Source: Azotobacter paspali
GTDB lineage: Bacteria > Pseudomonadota > Gammaproteobacteria > Pseudomonadales > Pseudomonadaceae
DNA length: 64,000 bases
Reading direction: 5' to 3' (one strand)
NCBI RefSeq assembly: GCF_042434745.1
Contig: NZ_JBHLSS010000036.1
The position numbers and the translations under genes were made by a program. Numbering within the stretch: the stretch's first letter is position 1; each line of letters starts with the position of its first letter. The notes beneath the pieces are model-generated. The model was not told the origin of the DNA and made no database searches. It saw only the letters and a list, made by a program, of their open reading frames with translations. This document shows, piece by piece, positions 17,299 to 26,637 of the stretch.

Positions 17299-18343
17299 GG
17301 TGGGGTTCCTTGGCGGCGGGCAGGCTGCCCTTGATGAACCGCTCGGTCGTCGCGCCGGCGTTGGCGGATGAATGGTCGATCAGTTCCTTTACCTGCAGGG
17401 CGCGCTGGCCGTTCCGGCTGCCGTACTCGCAGCGCATCACCGGTACGCCGTCGACCCGGGCGACGACCGTTTCCGGCAGTTCGATGGGCAACACGTCGCC
17501 GACCTTGAGCGCCATGATCTGGCCGATGCGTAGGTCGATGCCGGCGAAGTCGGCGATCAGCTCGATCTGCGACTGCTTGATCTCGCTGGCCATGCGCTTG
17601 CCCCACTGGCGCTCCTCGTCCGGGTGGCTGTCGTTGAGCGGCCCGCTGAGCAGGCTGCGCAGCGGCTCGATCATCAGGTAAGGCATGACGATGTTGAAGT
17701 CGCTGGCCAGGTTGCCCACTTCCAGGTGGAAGGTGCTGTTGATGACGATCTCGTTGGGCGAACTGGTGATGTTGGCGAACTTGGCCTGCATCTCCGAGCG
17801 CAGGTAGTCGATCTCCAGCGGGTACACCGACTTCCAGGCGCTCTGGTAAGCCTCCAGGGCCAGTCCCAGCAGGCGGCGGATGATGCGCTGCTCGGTGTGG
17901 GTGAATTCGCGCCCCTCGGACTTGGTGAGGAAGCGGCCGTCGCCACCGAACAGGTTGTCCACCACCATGAACACCAGGGTCGGCGGAAAGACCACCAGCG
18001 CCGTGCCACGCAGGGGCTTCATGGCCAGCAGGTTGATGTTGGTCGGCACCGGCACGTTGCGCGCGAAGTCGCTGTAGCTCTGATAGCGCACGTTGTCGAT
18101 GGTAATGTCGGCGCTGCGGCGGATCAGGTTGAACAGGCTCATGCGGAAGTAGCGAGCGAAACGCTCGTTGATGATGTCCAGCGCATGTAGGCGCTCGCGG
18201 ATCACCCGGTGCTGGGTAGCCGGATTATAGGGACGGATGCGCTGGTTGCCGGCGGGTTCGCTGGGCGAGCTGTCTTCCTCGCCGCTGACTCCCTTGAGCA
18301 GCGCATCGATCTCTTCCTGGGAAAGCAGATCGTCTTGGGCCAT
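17291..18343 (-). CDS. fliM: Flagellar motor switch protein FliM
   Basis: 350 residues. The N-terminal CheY-P-binding peptide is LLSQEEIDALLKG (residues 5-17), followed by the CheC-like middle domain and a C-terminal SpoA domain. FliM is the C-ring subunit that receives CheY-P and switches rotation, so a CheY must be encoded elsewhere. Located 6 bases after fliL. Confidence 0.97.
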   Translation of the reverse strand: MAQDDLLSQEEIDALLKGVSGEEDSSPSEPAGNQRIRPYNPATQHRVIRERLHALDIINERFARYFRMSLFNLIRRSADITIDNVRYQSYSDFARNVPVPTNINLLAMKPLRGTALVVFPPTLVFMVVDNLFGGDGRFLTKSEGREFTHTEQRIIRRLLGLALEAYQSAWKSVYPLEIDYLRSEMQAKFANITSSPNEIVINSTFHLEVGNLASDFNIVMPYLMIEPLRSLLSGPLNDSHPDEERQWGKRMASEIKQSQIELIADFAGIDLRIGQIMALKVGDVLPIELPETVVARVDGVPVMRCEYGSRNGQRALQVKELIDHSSANAGATTERFIKGSLPAAKEPHHD

Positions 18344-18349
18344 GGGCGA

Positions 18350-18838
18350 CTACTGCACTATGAAGTCGGTGTAGAGGACATCGGTCACCTGCAGGGTCGG
18401 CTGCGGCGTGGCCATGGGCTGCTGGAGCATCTCGAGGATCTTCGCCGAGAGCTGATCCTTGCCGTTGGGGGTCATCAGCTCGGTGGCGCTCTGCGCGGTG
18501 AACAGCTTGAGCAGGCGGCTGCGCAGTTGCGGCATGTAGCTCTTGAGGAATTCCTCGCTAGCCCTGTCCGTCACCTGCAGAGAAAGGCCGACATAGAGCA
18601 GGCGCTCCTCGCGCTGCTCGCCGCGCAGGTTGACGGTGAAGGGGCTGATGGGCACGAAGATCGGCGCCGAAAGCGGCTCGGCGGCCGCCTTGGTGGCGTT
18701 ATCGGCCTCGGCGTGCGCGCCCTTGTTCATGAGGAAGTACACGCCCGCGGCGCTGCCACCGGCGGCGATCAGTACCAGAAGGATCGCCAGCAGCCAGTTG
18801 ACCTTGCCGCTGCCGCGTGCAGGAGGGGTTTTGCTCAT
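18350..18838 (-). CDS. fliL: Flagellar basal body-associated protein FliL
   Basis: 162 residues with one N-terminal membrane helix (WLLAILLVLIAAGGSAAGVY) and a periplasmic domain containing ERLLYVGLSLQVTD. FliL surrounds the stator and helps MotAB function. It begins the fliLMNOPQR transcript. The 162-bp gap upstream to the fliK stop should hold its promoter, but no sigma-28 site was seen there. Confidence 0.94.
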   Translation of the reverse strand: MSKTPPARGSGKVNWLLAILLVLIAAGGSAAGVYFLMNKGAHAEADNATKAAAEPLSAPIFVPISPFTVNLRGEQREERLLYVGLSLQVTDRASEEFLKSYMPQLRSRLLKLFTAQSATELMTPNGKDQLSAKILEMLQQPMATPQPTLQVTDVLYTDFIVQ

Positions 18839-19000
18839 TGCGTGTGCCCTTGAGGGAGGTCGACTCGTTCGGAGAAGAAAAAGTATGCCGATGGAGGCTC
18901 GGCTCCGATGGGGCGATAAGACCCCGCTATCGCACGCATCTTGTTGTTTTGCCGGGCGGCCGGTGGCGGAGCGCGGTTCCGTCCGGCCGTTTCGTTCCCG

Positions 19001-20575
19001 TCAGGCGTACAGGTCGATACCTTCGAGGCGGAGCGGCTTCGGCGCGACGGTTTCGGGCGATCCGGGCACGGCTTCCTCGTTGCTTCCGCCAGCCAGGCTC
19101 GTGTCGCTGCTCCAGCCCGTCGGGCGCTCGTCCCGGTGCTGTTGCTGGCGCTCGCCGACCGAGGTTTCGCCCAGGGCGATGCCCTGCTCGGCGAGGGCTT
19201 CGCGCAGTTGCGGAATGGCCTGCTCGACCGCCGCGCGAACCTGCGGGTGGGCGGAGAGGAACTGCGCCTGGGCGCCCGACTCGCCGATCTTGAGGCTGAT
19301 CGACAGCGGACCGAGTTCGGCCGGATGCAAGTGCAGTTCGATTTCCCGCTCGCCGCGCTGTTGCAAGCCGAACAGGTGCTGGCCCAGGTCGCGCTGCCAT
19401 TCGGAGCTGGCCAGCGGCGTCGTCAGGGTAGCGGTTGTGGCGGCGCTCATCGTGGCGGGAGTGCCTGTCGCCGCGCTGCCGCCAGCGGACGGGCTGACAC
19501 CGGCGAGCTGGAAGGTAGCGCCATCGGCCGTGCTTGCCAGGCTGGGGGCAGGGTTTTCGCCCGCCCGGGCGCTTTCGGCGGGTACCGGCGCGGGGTCGCT
19601 CTGCCTGGCAGCGGATTCGGGCCGGTCCTGGCTGGTGACGACCAGCGCGCCGGGCAGGGGCGGCCGGTCCCGCTCGGCAGCGACGGAAGCCGTCTGGCCG
19701 GAAGATTGCTCGGCGTTAGCCGGGGCGGCTGGGGTTGCCGTGTCGACCGCTGGCGGGGAAGCGGCGCCGCCCATAGCGCCGGCCGCCGACAGAGGGATGG
19801 CCCTGCCCGTGGCGTCGGCTGCCGGCAGAGAAGTGGGCCCGCCCATGGCGCCGGCCGCCGACAGAGGGATGGCCCTGCCCGTGGCGTCGGCCGCCGGCAG
19901 AGAAGTGGCCCCGCCCGTGGCGCCGGCCGCCGACAGAGGGATGGCCCTGCCCGTGGCGTCGGCCGCCGGCAGAGAAGTGGCCCCGCCCATGGCGCCGGCT
20001 GCCGACAGAGAAGTGGCCCCGCCCATGGCGCTGGTCGCCGACGGAGACGGAGCGGGCTGTGCCGGCTGGCCAGTCAAGGCCGTTTCGGCGGTGCCGGAGA
20101 ACGGCAATTGTCCAGCGCTCTCGATCGCCTGCAGACGCGCACGGATGCGCTGCAGGTCGTCGAGAGCGCCGCTGTCCGCGAGGTCCGGGACATCGGCTGC
20201 CGGCAGCAGCGGAGCCGGAAGGAGCGGGGCCAGCGGGGATATGGCCGCCGACTCGGCTGAGTTGTCTTCGAGGCGTTCGTCCGCGGACGGCGAGGTCTCT
20301 TCCCGGCCCTCGGACAACGAGGCCGGGCCTGCCGGGGGCAAGCCTGGCAAGGCGGCCGCCAGTGCGCCGGGCAGCGCTGCGCCGGGGGGGGCGACGGTCG
20401 GTGTTTGCGTGTCGGTGGCACGCGGGGAAGAGGCCTGCGCGAGCACCTCGAGTGCTTGGCGGCCGGCCGCCTGTTCGAGGCTGCGGGTGAAGTCGCCACC
20501 GTTGGTGGCAGGCGAAGGGCTTGGCGGCGCGTTTGTCGCGGCGCCGGACATGGCCGTCAGGGCGATGATATTCAT
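19001..20575 (-). CDS. fliK: Flagellar hook-length control protein FliK
   Basis: 524 residues from ATG 20575; the frame is open upstream of it but would run through fliJ. The N-terminal part is low-complexity and Pro/Ala-rich. The C-terminal Flg_hook domain (about 395-500) has EIELHLHPAELGPLSISLKI, the conserved core. FliK is the exported ruler that sets hook length and triggers the export switch at FlhB. The middle carries a 24-residue tandem repeat, so its length probably varies between strains. Gene order fliFGHIJK is as in enterics. Confidence 0.95.
   Translation of the reverse strand: MNIIALTAMSGAATNAPPSPSPATNGGDFTRSLEQAAGRQALEVLAQASSPRATDTQTPTVAPPGAALPGALAAALPGLPPAGPASLSEGREETSPSADERLEDNSAESAAISPLAPLLPAPLLPAADVPDLADSGALDDLQRIRARLQAIESAGQLPFSGTAETALTGQPAQPAPSPSATSAMGGATSLSAAGAMGGATSLPAADATGRAIPLSAAGATGGATSLPAADATGRAIPLSAAGAMGGPTSLPAADATGRAIPLSAAGAMGGAASPPAVDTATPAAPANAEQSSGQTASVAAERDRPPLPGALVVTSQDRPESAARQSDPAPVPAESARAGENPAPSLASTADGATFQLAGVSPSAGGSAATGTPATMSAATTATLTTPLASSEWQRDLGQHLFGLQQRGEREIELHLHPAELGPLSISLKIGESGAQAQFLSAHPQVRAAVEQAIPQLREALAEQGIALGETSVGERQQQHRDERPTGWSSDTSLAGGSNEEAVPGSPETVAPKPLRLEGIDLYA
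19776..20030. repeat. 72-bp tandem repeat inside fliK
   Basis: The 12-mer GCGCCGGCCGCC and its variant recur at 19776, 19848, 19920 and 19992, exactly 72 bases apart. That gives three full units and a partial one. Each unit encodes 24 residues containing SAAGAMGGATSLPAADATGR. The period is a multiple of three, so copy-number changes keep the frame and only alter the length of the FliK linker. Confidence 0.92.
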
Positions 20576-20586
20576 ATGGGGACTTC

Positions 20587-21057
20587 TTACAGGCTGCTGT
20601 CGGTCAGGAAGCTGGAAGCACCTTGGCGCAGGCGCAACTGGGCGCCGATTTCGTCGCTGCTGCGCTGTTCGTCGCGGTGCTCGCGTAACCGGCTGAGCCG
20701 GGCGCGGCGCTCGACCAGGGTGTCGTAGGAGTTCAGCTTGCGGCGCTGCTCCTGCCAGTGCCGCTGGCTGTGGTCGACCTGTCGGCGCTGTGCGTCGAGG
20801 GTCTGCACGGCGCGCTGGATAGCGTCGTCCAGCGAGCCCAGGAAGGCTCGGTAGTTGTGCAGGCTGGCCGGGGCGATGCCTTGCTGCATGGTCTGCTGCA
20901 AGCGCTGGCGATATTCCTGGCGGTAGTGTTCGAGGGTGTTCATCTGTTCTTGGGCCTGCCGCTGAGTGCGGCGCTGGTCGGCCAGGGTGCGGCCGGCGAC
21001 CTCCAGGGCTTCGCGGGTCAGATCGATGAGGGTATCGAGCGCGCTGGTGGTGGACAT
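20587..21057 (-). CDS. fliJ: Flagellar export protein FliJ
   Basis: 156 residues, almost entirely coiled coil (YRQEYRQRLQQTMQQGIAPA). FliJ is the central stalk of the FliI ATPase and escorts chaperones. It lies between fliI and fliK with small gaps. Assignment from coiled-coil pattern plus position. Confidence 0.92.
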   Translation of the reverse strand: MSTTSALDTLIDLTREALEVAGRTLADQRRTQRQAQEQMNTLEHYRQEYRQRLQQTMQQGIAPASLHNYRAFLGSLDDAIQRAVQTLDAQRRQVDHSQRHWQEQRRKLNSYDTLVERRARLSRLREHRDEQRSSDEIGAQLRLRQGASSFLTDSSL

Positions 21058-21086
21058 AGCGGGTCACCTGCCTTGCCTGCACGGCG

Positions 21087-22466
21087 TCATGGGATGGGAA
21101 TCACGGCGTTGAGCGCCTTGAGCGTTTCCTCGATGCCGGCGCGCTCGTCGATGCGCTGCTGGAGGAAGCGTTCGAGCTGCGGATAAAGGCTCACCGCGCG
21201 GTCCAGTTGCGGATCGTGGCCGGGGGCGTAGGCGCCGACGCTGATCAGATCGCGGTTGCGCTGGTAGCGGGAGAGCGATTGCTTGAACTGCTGGGCTTTG
21301 CGCTGCTGCGCGTCGTCGACGATGGCGGTCATCGCCCGGCTGATCGAAGCCTCGATGTCGATGGCCGGGTAGTGACCGCTTTCCGCCAGGGCTCTCGAGA
21401 GCACGATGTGGCCGTCGAGGATCGCCCGCGCCGAGTCGGCGATCGGGTCCTGCTGATCGTCGCCTTCGCTGAGCACGGTGTAGAAGGCGGTGATCGAGCC
21501 GCCGCCGCGCGGTCCGTTGCCGGTACGCTCGACCAGCCTGGGCAGCTTGGCGAACACCGACGGCGGATAGCCCTTGGTGGCCGGCGGCTCGCCGATGGCC
21601 AGGGCGATCTCGCGCTGGGCCATGGCGTAGCGGGTCAGCGAGTCCATGATCAGCAGCACGTCGCGGCCGGCATCGCGAAAGTCCTCGGCCAGCCGGGTGG
21701 CGTAGGCGGCGCCCTGCAGGCGCTGCAGTGGCGAATTGTCGGCCGGGGCGGCGACCACCACCGAGCGGCGCAGGCCTTCCGCGCCGAGGATGTTGTCGAT
21801 GAAGTCCTGCACCTCGCGGCCGCGCTCGCCGATCAGCCCGACCACGATGACGTCGGCGCGGGTATAGCGCGCCATCATGCCGAGCAGCACCGACTTGCCG
21901 ACCCCGGAACCGGCGAACAGGCCCATGCGCTGGCCGCGGCCGACGCTGAGTAGGCCGTTGATAGCGCGGATGCCGACGTCGATCTGGCGGTCGATGGGCG
22001 CCCGGTGCAGTGGGTTCAGCGGCGGGGTGTGCAGGCTGGCGTGGTGCACCCCGTCCAGCGGACCCAGGCCGTCGAGCGGCTGGCCGCTGCTATCGACGAC
22101 CCGGCCGAGCAGGCGTTCGCCGAGCGGAAAGCGCCGCGCGCCGAGGGCGTCGCCGCCTTCGCCGAGCGGGAATACCCGGGCGCCCGGACGCAGACCGGTG
22201 ATCTCCTCCAGCGGCATGAGGAATAGGCGCTCCCCGGCGAAGCCGACCACTTCGGCTTCAGCTTGGCGCGCCTCGCCGCCGGGCTGGGCGGCCAGTTCGA
22301 TGCGGCACACGCCGCCCAGCGGGATGTCCAGGCCGACGGCTTCGAGGACCATGCCGGTGGCCCGCACGATGCGCCCGCTGCGCCGGTACGGCGGCAGCTC
22401 GTCGAGGCGCCTCTGCAGGCCGTCGAGAGCCTGTGCCCAGTGCTGTCGGTGGGGATTGGCGGTCAC
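21087..22466 (-). CDS. fliI: Flagellum-specific ATPase FliI
   Basis: 459 residues from a GTG at 22466 that overlaps the fliH stop (GTGA). The frame is open further upstream, but only inside fliH. Walker A is GLFAGSGVGKSVLLG, Walker B is DVLLIMDSLTRYAMAQREIA, and the type III ATPase signature PSVFAKLPRLVERTG is present. FliI is the F1-like hexameric ATPase that powers early export steps. Confidence 0.96.
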   Translation of the reverse strand: MTANPHRQHWAQALDGLQRRLDELPPYRRSGRIVRATGMVLEAVGLDIPLGGVCRIELAAQPGGEARQAEAEVVGFAGERLFLMPLEEITGLRPGARVFPLGEGGDALGARRFPLGERLLGRVVDSSGQPLDGLGPLDGVHHASLHTPPLNPLHRAPIDRQIDVGIRAINGLLSVGRGQRMGLFAGSGVGKSVLLGMMARYTRADVIVVGLIGERGREVQDFIDNILGAEGLRRSVVVAAPADNSPLQRLQGAAYATRLAEDFRDAGRDVLLIMDSLTRYAMAQREIALAIGEPPATKGYPPSVFAKLPRLVERTGNGPRGGGSITAFYTVLSEGDDQQDPIADSARAILDGHIVLSRALAESGHYPAIDIEASISRAMTAIVDDAQQRKAQQFKQSLSRYQRNRDLISVGAYAPGHDPQLDRAVSLYPQLERFLQQRIDERAGIEETLKALNAVIPIP

Positions 22467-23206
22467 GTCGCGAATTCCTCGCCGGCAGCCGGCACGGCGG
22501 GACGCTTGCGCACCTGGCGGACGATCGCCGCCCAGCGGCTTTCCCAGGTGGCGTCGAGATCGCCGCTCTGGCTGGTCGCCCGGCAGCCGCCGCGAGTGAT
22601 CAGGGCGTCCGGCTGGAGCTGCCAGCCGGCGGCCTCCAGTTCGGCGCCGAGCTGCTCGCGGACCACTTGCAGGTCGGCCGGATGCAGCCACAGGCGCGGC
22701 TTGCCGGCGAGCAGCGGTTCGCTGTGCAGCAGGGCGCGGACGGTCGGCAGGATGTGCTCGGGCTCGACCCGCAGCGCCTCGCCGGCCAGTTGCCGAGCGC
22801 CGGCCAGGGCTAACTCGACTAGTTGCTCGGCGATCTCTGCGTCGAGCTGGGCGAGCGCCTGCTCGAAGCTCTGCGCCAGGGCACGCAGCGGTTCCGCGGC
22901 TTCGCGGATCTTCTCCTGCAGGGCCCGCTCGCCGGTCTGGCGGCCTTCTTCCAGGCCCTGCGCGTGACCGGCCGTCCGTCCGGCGGCGAAACCCTCCTCG
23001 TACCCCTGGCGACGGGCCTCCTCGCGGACCTGTTCGCGCAGCGCCTTGAGTTCGGCGTCGCGCTTGAAGGCCTGCTGGCGCTGGACCTCGCGACGCTGCC
23101 GTTCGGGGTCGGGCCGGGCGTCGTGCGGACGACCCAACTCGTCCATCCGCCAGGGACGCCAGGGGGCGCCATCGCGCGACCAGGACGGTTGATCAGACAT
23201 AGGCAT
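22463..23206 (-). CDS. fliH: Flagellar assembly protein FliH
   Basis: 247 residues. The N-terminal half is charged and glycine-spaced (GYEEGFAAGRTAGHAQGLEE), the AxxxG/GxxxG repeat typical of FliH. The C-terminal half binds FliI. FliH links the ATPase to the C ring. It overlaps fliG by 14 bases and fliI by 4. Confidence 0.95.
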   Translation of the reverse strand: MPMSDQPSWSRDGAPWRPWRMDELGRPHDARPDPERQRREVQRQQAFKRDAELKALREQVREEARRQGYEEGFAAGRTAGHAQGLEEGRQTGERALQEKIREAAEPLRALAQSFEQALAQLDAEIAEQLVELALAGARQLAGEALRVEPEHILPTVRALLHSEPLLAGKPRLWLHPADLQVVREQLGAELEAAGWQLQPDALITRGGCRATSQSGDLDATWESRWAAIVRQVRKRPAVPAAGEEFAT

Positions 23207-24188
23207 CGTCTCCGCCGCCGAGCACTATCTCGCCGCTGTCGGCCAGGCGGCGAACGATCTGCAGGATTGTCTTCTGCTCGGCCTCGACTTGGGAGATGCG
23301 GATCGGCCCGCGCGCCTCCATGTCTTCCCGCAGCAGTTGGGCGGCCCGGTTCGACATGTTCGCCAGGAACTTGTCGAGCAGCGCCGGTGGGGCGCCCTTG
23401 AGCGCGATAACCAGGGAGTTGCTCTCCACCTGGTTGAGAATCAACTGGATGCTGCGGTCGTCCAGTTCCAGCAGGTTCTCGAACAGGAACATCTCGTCGA
23501 GGATCTTCTGCGCCAGGTCTTCGTTGTGGGCGCGCACGGTCTGGATGGCGATTTCCTCGAAGGTCGAGTTCATCAGGTTGAGGATTTCCGCTGCGGTCCT
23601 CACGCCGCCCATCTTGCTGCGCTTGAGGTTCTGGCCGTTGAGCATGCCGCCGAGCACTTCGGTCAGCTCGTGCAGGGCGATCGGCTGCACGCCGCTGAAG
23701 GTGGCGATGCGCAGGATGATGTCGTTGCGCAGGCGCTCGTCGAACAGCTCCAGCACGTTGGCGGCCTGGTGGCGCTCCAGGTGCACCAGAATGGTGGCGA
23801 TGATCTGCGGGTGTTCGTCGCGGATCATCTCGGCGACCGCCGAGGCCTCCATCAGGTTCAGCTTGTCGATGCCGCTGCCGGTGTTGGTGCTTTCCAGGAT
23901 GTCGTCGATCAGGCTGGCCGCCCGCTCGCTGCCCAGGGCCTTGGTCAGCACGGCGCGGATGTGTTCGCTGGACTGGATGCTGATCGCCGCGTACTGATCG
24001 GTCTCGTCCATGAACTCTTCGAGCACCTGGCGCATCTCCTCGTGCGACACCTGGTTGAGGCGGGCCATCTCCATGCCGATTTCCTGCACATCGTGGTTGG
24101 GCAGGTACTTGAAAACTTCGGCCGCGCTGTCCTCGTCGAGGGACAGTAAGAGGATCGCGCTGCGCCGTGCGCTGGTCATTTCAATCAT
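23193..24188 (-). CDS. fliG: Flagellar motor switch protein FliG
   Basis: 331 residues, the family length. Conserved blocks include AILLLSLDEDSAAEVFKYLP near the N-terminus, EHPQIIATILVHLERHQAAN in the middle and MFLFENLLELDDRSIQLILN, the charged C-terminal torque region that meets MotA. FliG mounts on FliF and generates torque. Overlaps fliF by 4 bases. Confidence 0.97.
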   Translation of the reverse strand: MIEMTSARRSAILLLSLDEDSAAEVFKYLPNHDVQEIGMEMARLNQVSHEEMRQVLEEFMDETDQYAAISIQSSEHIRAVLTKALGSERAASLIDDILESTNTGSGIDKLNLMEASAVAEMIRDEHPQIIATILVHLERHQAANVLELFDERLRNDIILRIATFSGVQPIALHELTEVLGGMLNGQNLKRSKMGGVRTAAEILNLMNSTFEEIAIQTVRAHNEDLAQKILDEMFLFENLLELDDRSIQLILNQVESNSLVIALKGAPPALLDKFLANMSNRAAQLLREDMEARGPIRISQVEAEQKTILQIVRRLADSGEIVLGGGDDAYV

Positions 24189-25924
24189 TTCTCTTCTTTC
24201 TTCATCCAGCCGCGGACGATCATGGCTACCAGGCGTGGGTCTTCCTTGGCCATCTCGCGCAGGCTCTGCAGGTTCTGTTCATAAATCGGCGACTTGCGCC
24301 GCAGGTCGCGCCGCTGGTTCTCCTCGGCGGCCAGGGCCGGCCCCCGGGATGCTTCGAGGGCGAGTTGCGCGGCTTCGGCGGCTTCGGCGGCCTCGGCCCT
24401 GGCGCTGGCTTCGGCGGCTAGCTTCTCCCGGTGGCGGCGCTTCAGCGGGCGCAGCACCATCAGCCAGAGCAGCAGGGCGATGAAGGCCACCAACAGGTAG
24501 CGCGACAGGCTGGTCGCCAGGTTGTAGAACTCCGGCGTCTTCCACCATTCCTGCTGGTCGACGACCAGGGTGTCGGCGAAGGGGCTGTTCATGATTTCCA
24601 GCTGGTCGCCGCGGGAGTCCGTGAAGCCCATGGCCTGGCGGACCAGACGGTCGATCCGCGCCAGTTCCTCCTGGCTCAGCGGCTCGCGGCTAGCCTGGCC
24701 GTCCTTGATCGCGTCGCGGTAATTGACCACCACTGCGGCGGACAGGCGTTGCACGCTGCCGCGCCGGTACTGTACGTGCTCGACGCTGCGGTCGACCTCG
24801 TAGTTGGTCGTGTTGTCGCGGTTCAGCGTTGTGGGCGCCTTTTCCGCGGCCGCGGCGGTGGCCTGGCCGGCTTCCCCGCCGCCGGCATTGCCGGTCTGTG
24901 TCGTTGTGTTCGCGGCGGGAGCGGGCGGCGGTGAATTCGGCGGGCTGTTGGTCAGCGCGCCGGGTACCCCACGGGCCTGCTCGGTACCGCCGGACAGGTT
25001 CTCGGAGAGTTGCTGGCTGCGCACCGCCGCTTCGCCGGGCTGCTGGTTGGGGGCGTAGCGCTCGGCGGTCTGTTCGCGGCTGGCGAAGTCGATCTGCGCG
25101 ACTACCTGGGCACGGACATTCTGCGCGCCGAGGATCGGCGCGAGGATGTTCTCGATGCGTCGCTGGTAGGAGCGTTCTACCTCGTCAATATAGTCCAGTT
25201 GGGTGCCGTCGAGGTCGCGGGCGCCGCCCTGCCGGGAGAGCAGGCGGCCGTTCTGGTCGACCACGGTGACCGCGTCGATGGAAAGCCCCGGTACGCTGGA
25301 GGAGACCAGGTGGGCGATGGCGTTGACCTGGCTCTCGCCCAGCTCGCGGCCCGGTTGCAGGTTGAGCACCACCGAGGCGCGCGCCGGCTCGCGCTCGCGG
25401 ACGAATACCGACTGCTTGGCCATGACCAGGTGCACGCGAGCTCGCGAAACCGGGCCGAGCGATTCGATCGAGCGTGCCAGTTCGCCTTCCAAGCCGCGCT
25501 GGAAGTTGATCTGCTCGGCGAACTGGCTGACGCCGAAGGCCTGTTTGTCGAGCAGCTCGAAACCGACGTTGCCGCCCTGCGGCAGGCCCTGCTCGGCCAG
25601 TTGCAGACGCAGGGTGTGCAACTGGTCGGCCGGTACCAACAGGCTGTGGCCGCCTTCGCTCAGTCGATAGGGAATGGCGCGCTTATCCAGCTCGCCGATG
25701 ATCCTTCCGCCGTCGGCCTCGTCGAGGTTGGCGAACAAGACCCGGTACTCGGGCTCGCGGGCCCAGAGCAGCAGGGCGGCGACAATCGCCACCACCGCCG
25801 CGCCGGCCAGCATCAGCGGCAGCAGCGGCTGGCTGCGCATCGGTGCGACCAAGCGTTCGACGAGGGGCGGGGCGGGAGTGGCGAGCGCGGTGCCCGGTCC
25901 GGTAACCGCGTTACTCACAAGCAT
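24185..25924 (-). CDS. fliF: Flagellar MS-ring protein FliF
   Basis: 579 residues. Two membrane helices flank the periplasmic part: PLLPLMLAGAAVVAIVAALL near residue 40 and YLLVAFIALLLWLMVLRPLK near residue 485. The periplasmic ring-building motif is LARSIESLGPVSRARVHLVM. The C-terminal tail binds FliG. It is the first gene of fliFGHIJK and is divergent from fliE. Confidence 0.97.
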   Translation of the reverse strand: MLVSNAVTGPGTALATPAPPLVERLVAPMRSQPLLPLMLAGAAVVAIVAALLLWAREPEYRVLFANLDEADGGRIIGELDKRAIPYRLSEGGHSLLVPADQLHTLRLQLAEQGLPQGGNVGFELLDKQAFGVSQFAEQINFQRGLEGELARSIESLGPVSRARVHLVMAKQSVFVREREPARASVVLNLQPGRELGESQVNAIAHLVSSSVPGLSIDAVTVVDQNGRLLSRQGGARDLDGTQLDYIDEVERSYQRRIENILAPILGAQNVRAQVVAQIDFASREQTAERYAPNQQPGEAAVRSQQLSENLSGGTEQARGVPGALTNSPPNSPPPAPAANTTTQTGNAGGGEAGQATAAAAEKAPTTLNRDNTTNYEVDRSVEHVQYRRGSVQRLSAAVVVNYRDAIKDGQASREPLSQEELARIDRLVRQAMGFTDSRGDQLEIMNSPFADTLVVDQQEWWKTPEFYNLATSLSRYLLVAFIALLLWLMVLRPLKRRHREKLAAEASARAEAAEAAEAAQLALEASRGPALAAEENQRRDLRRKSPIYEQNLQSLREMAKEDPRLVAMIVRGWMKKEEK

Positions 25925-26078
25925 CTCCGGTCAAAAGGCTGAAGCGATAGGAAAAGCATGGGGAAATCCAGTTCCTGGAGGTAGGTTGCACGCGTTCGGA
26001 TCGGCCGGCAGCGCAAGTGCGCACGGCTGATTTGGGACGAGGGTCATTATCCGGGGCGGCCCTGTGCCTAAAGGTTCA

Positions 26079-26094
26079 AAAAGCCATGGCTTTT
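26079..26094. promoter_or_regulatory. 16-bp perfect palindrome between fliF and fliE
   Basis: AAAAGCCATGGCTTTT lies in the 257-bp divergent gap, about midway between the two starts. It could be an operator for the early flagellar regulator, but it does not match the FlhDC box I know. No protein can be named from the sequence. Confidence 0.4.
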
Positions 26095-26181
26095 AGGGCC
26101 AATTGGCTGCTTGCCCGGTCGGTCCGCATTGATAGGCTTACGATCATCGAACGCCCGTCCATTTTTCTTGCAGGCTTGTCC

Positions 26182-26508
26182 ATGAATTCGCCCGCCATCC
26201 AGTCCGCCCTGCAGCAGATGCAGATTCTCGCCGGCCAGGCCGCCGGTGCTTCCGCTCCGGGTCCCCAGTTGGCCGAGCTCGCGCCGGGGGGGTTCGCCGG
26301 CGAGCTGCGCGCGGCGATCCACCGGATCAACCACCTGCAGCAGACCGCTAGCGACAGCTCCGACGCCTTCCAGGCCGGCGAGCCGGGAGTGGCCCTGAAT
26401 GACGTGATGGTGGACATGCAGAAGGCCAGCGTGGCCTTCCAGATGGGCGTGCAGGTGCGCAACCGGCTGGTCAGCGCCTACAAGGAAGTGATGAACATGC
26501 AGATCTGA
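26182..26508 (+). CDS. fliE: Flagellar hook-basal body protein FliE
   Basis: 108 residues from ATG 26182, the usual FliE length. The longer frame upstream contains non-FliE sequence. The conserved C-terminal block is VALNDVMVDMQKASVAFQMG then NRLVSAYKEVMNMQI. FliE joins the MS ring to the rod. Confidence 0.95.
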   Translation: MNSPAIQSALQQMQILAGQAAGASAPGPQLAELAPGGFAGELRAAIHRINHLQQTASDSSDAFQAGEPGVALNDVMVDMQKASVAFQMGVQVRNRLVSAYKEVMNMQI

Positions 26509-26526
26509 AACGCTGCCGGTGGTCGC

Positions 26527-26553
26527 TAAAGTCCTGGTCGGCGAGGCCGATAT
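26527..26553 (+). promoter_or_regulatory. Sigma-28 promoter of fliDST
   Basis: TAAAGTCC, 11 bases, GCCGATAT, 84 bases before fliD. It starts just after fliE, so late genes here are controlled separately from fliE. Confidence 0.85.
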
Positions 26554-26637
26554 ACCTAGGGCAGAAAACGACATCGGCAATCGCGCGACCGCCCGCTCCG
26601 CGGACTACCGCGCCGTTTCATAAGGAGTGATACTGAC

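Noticed and set aside
18630..20696. 688-residue plus-strand ORF opposite fliK
   Set aside because: It is the antisense of fliK. Its repeats mirror the fliK tandem repeat and its Ala/Gly/Arg composition is typical of shadow frames in GC-rich DNA.
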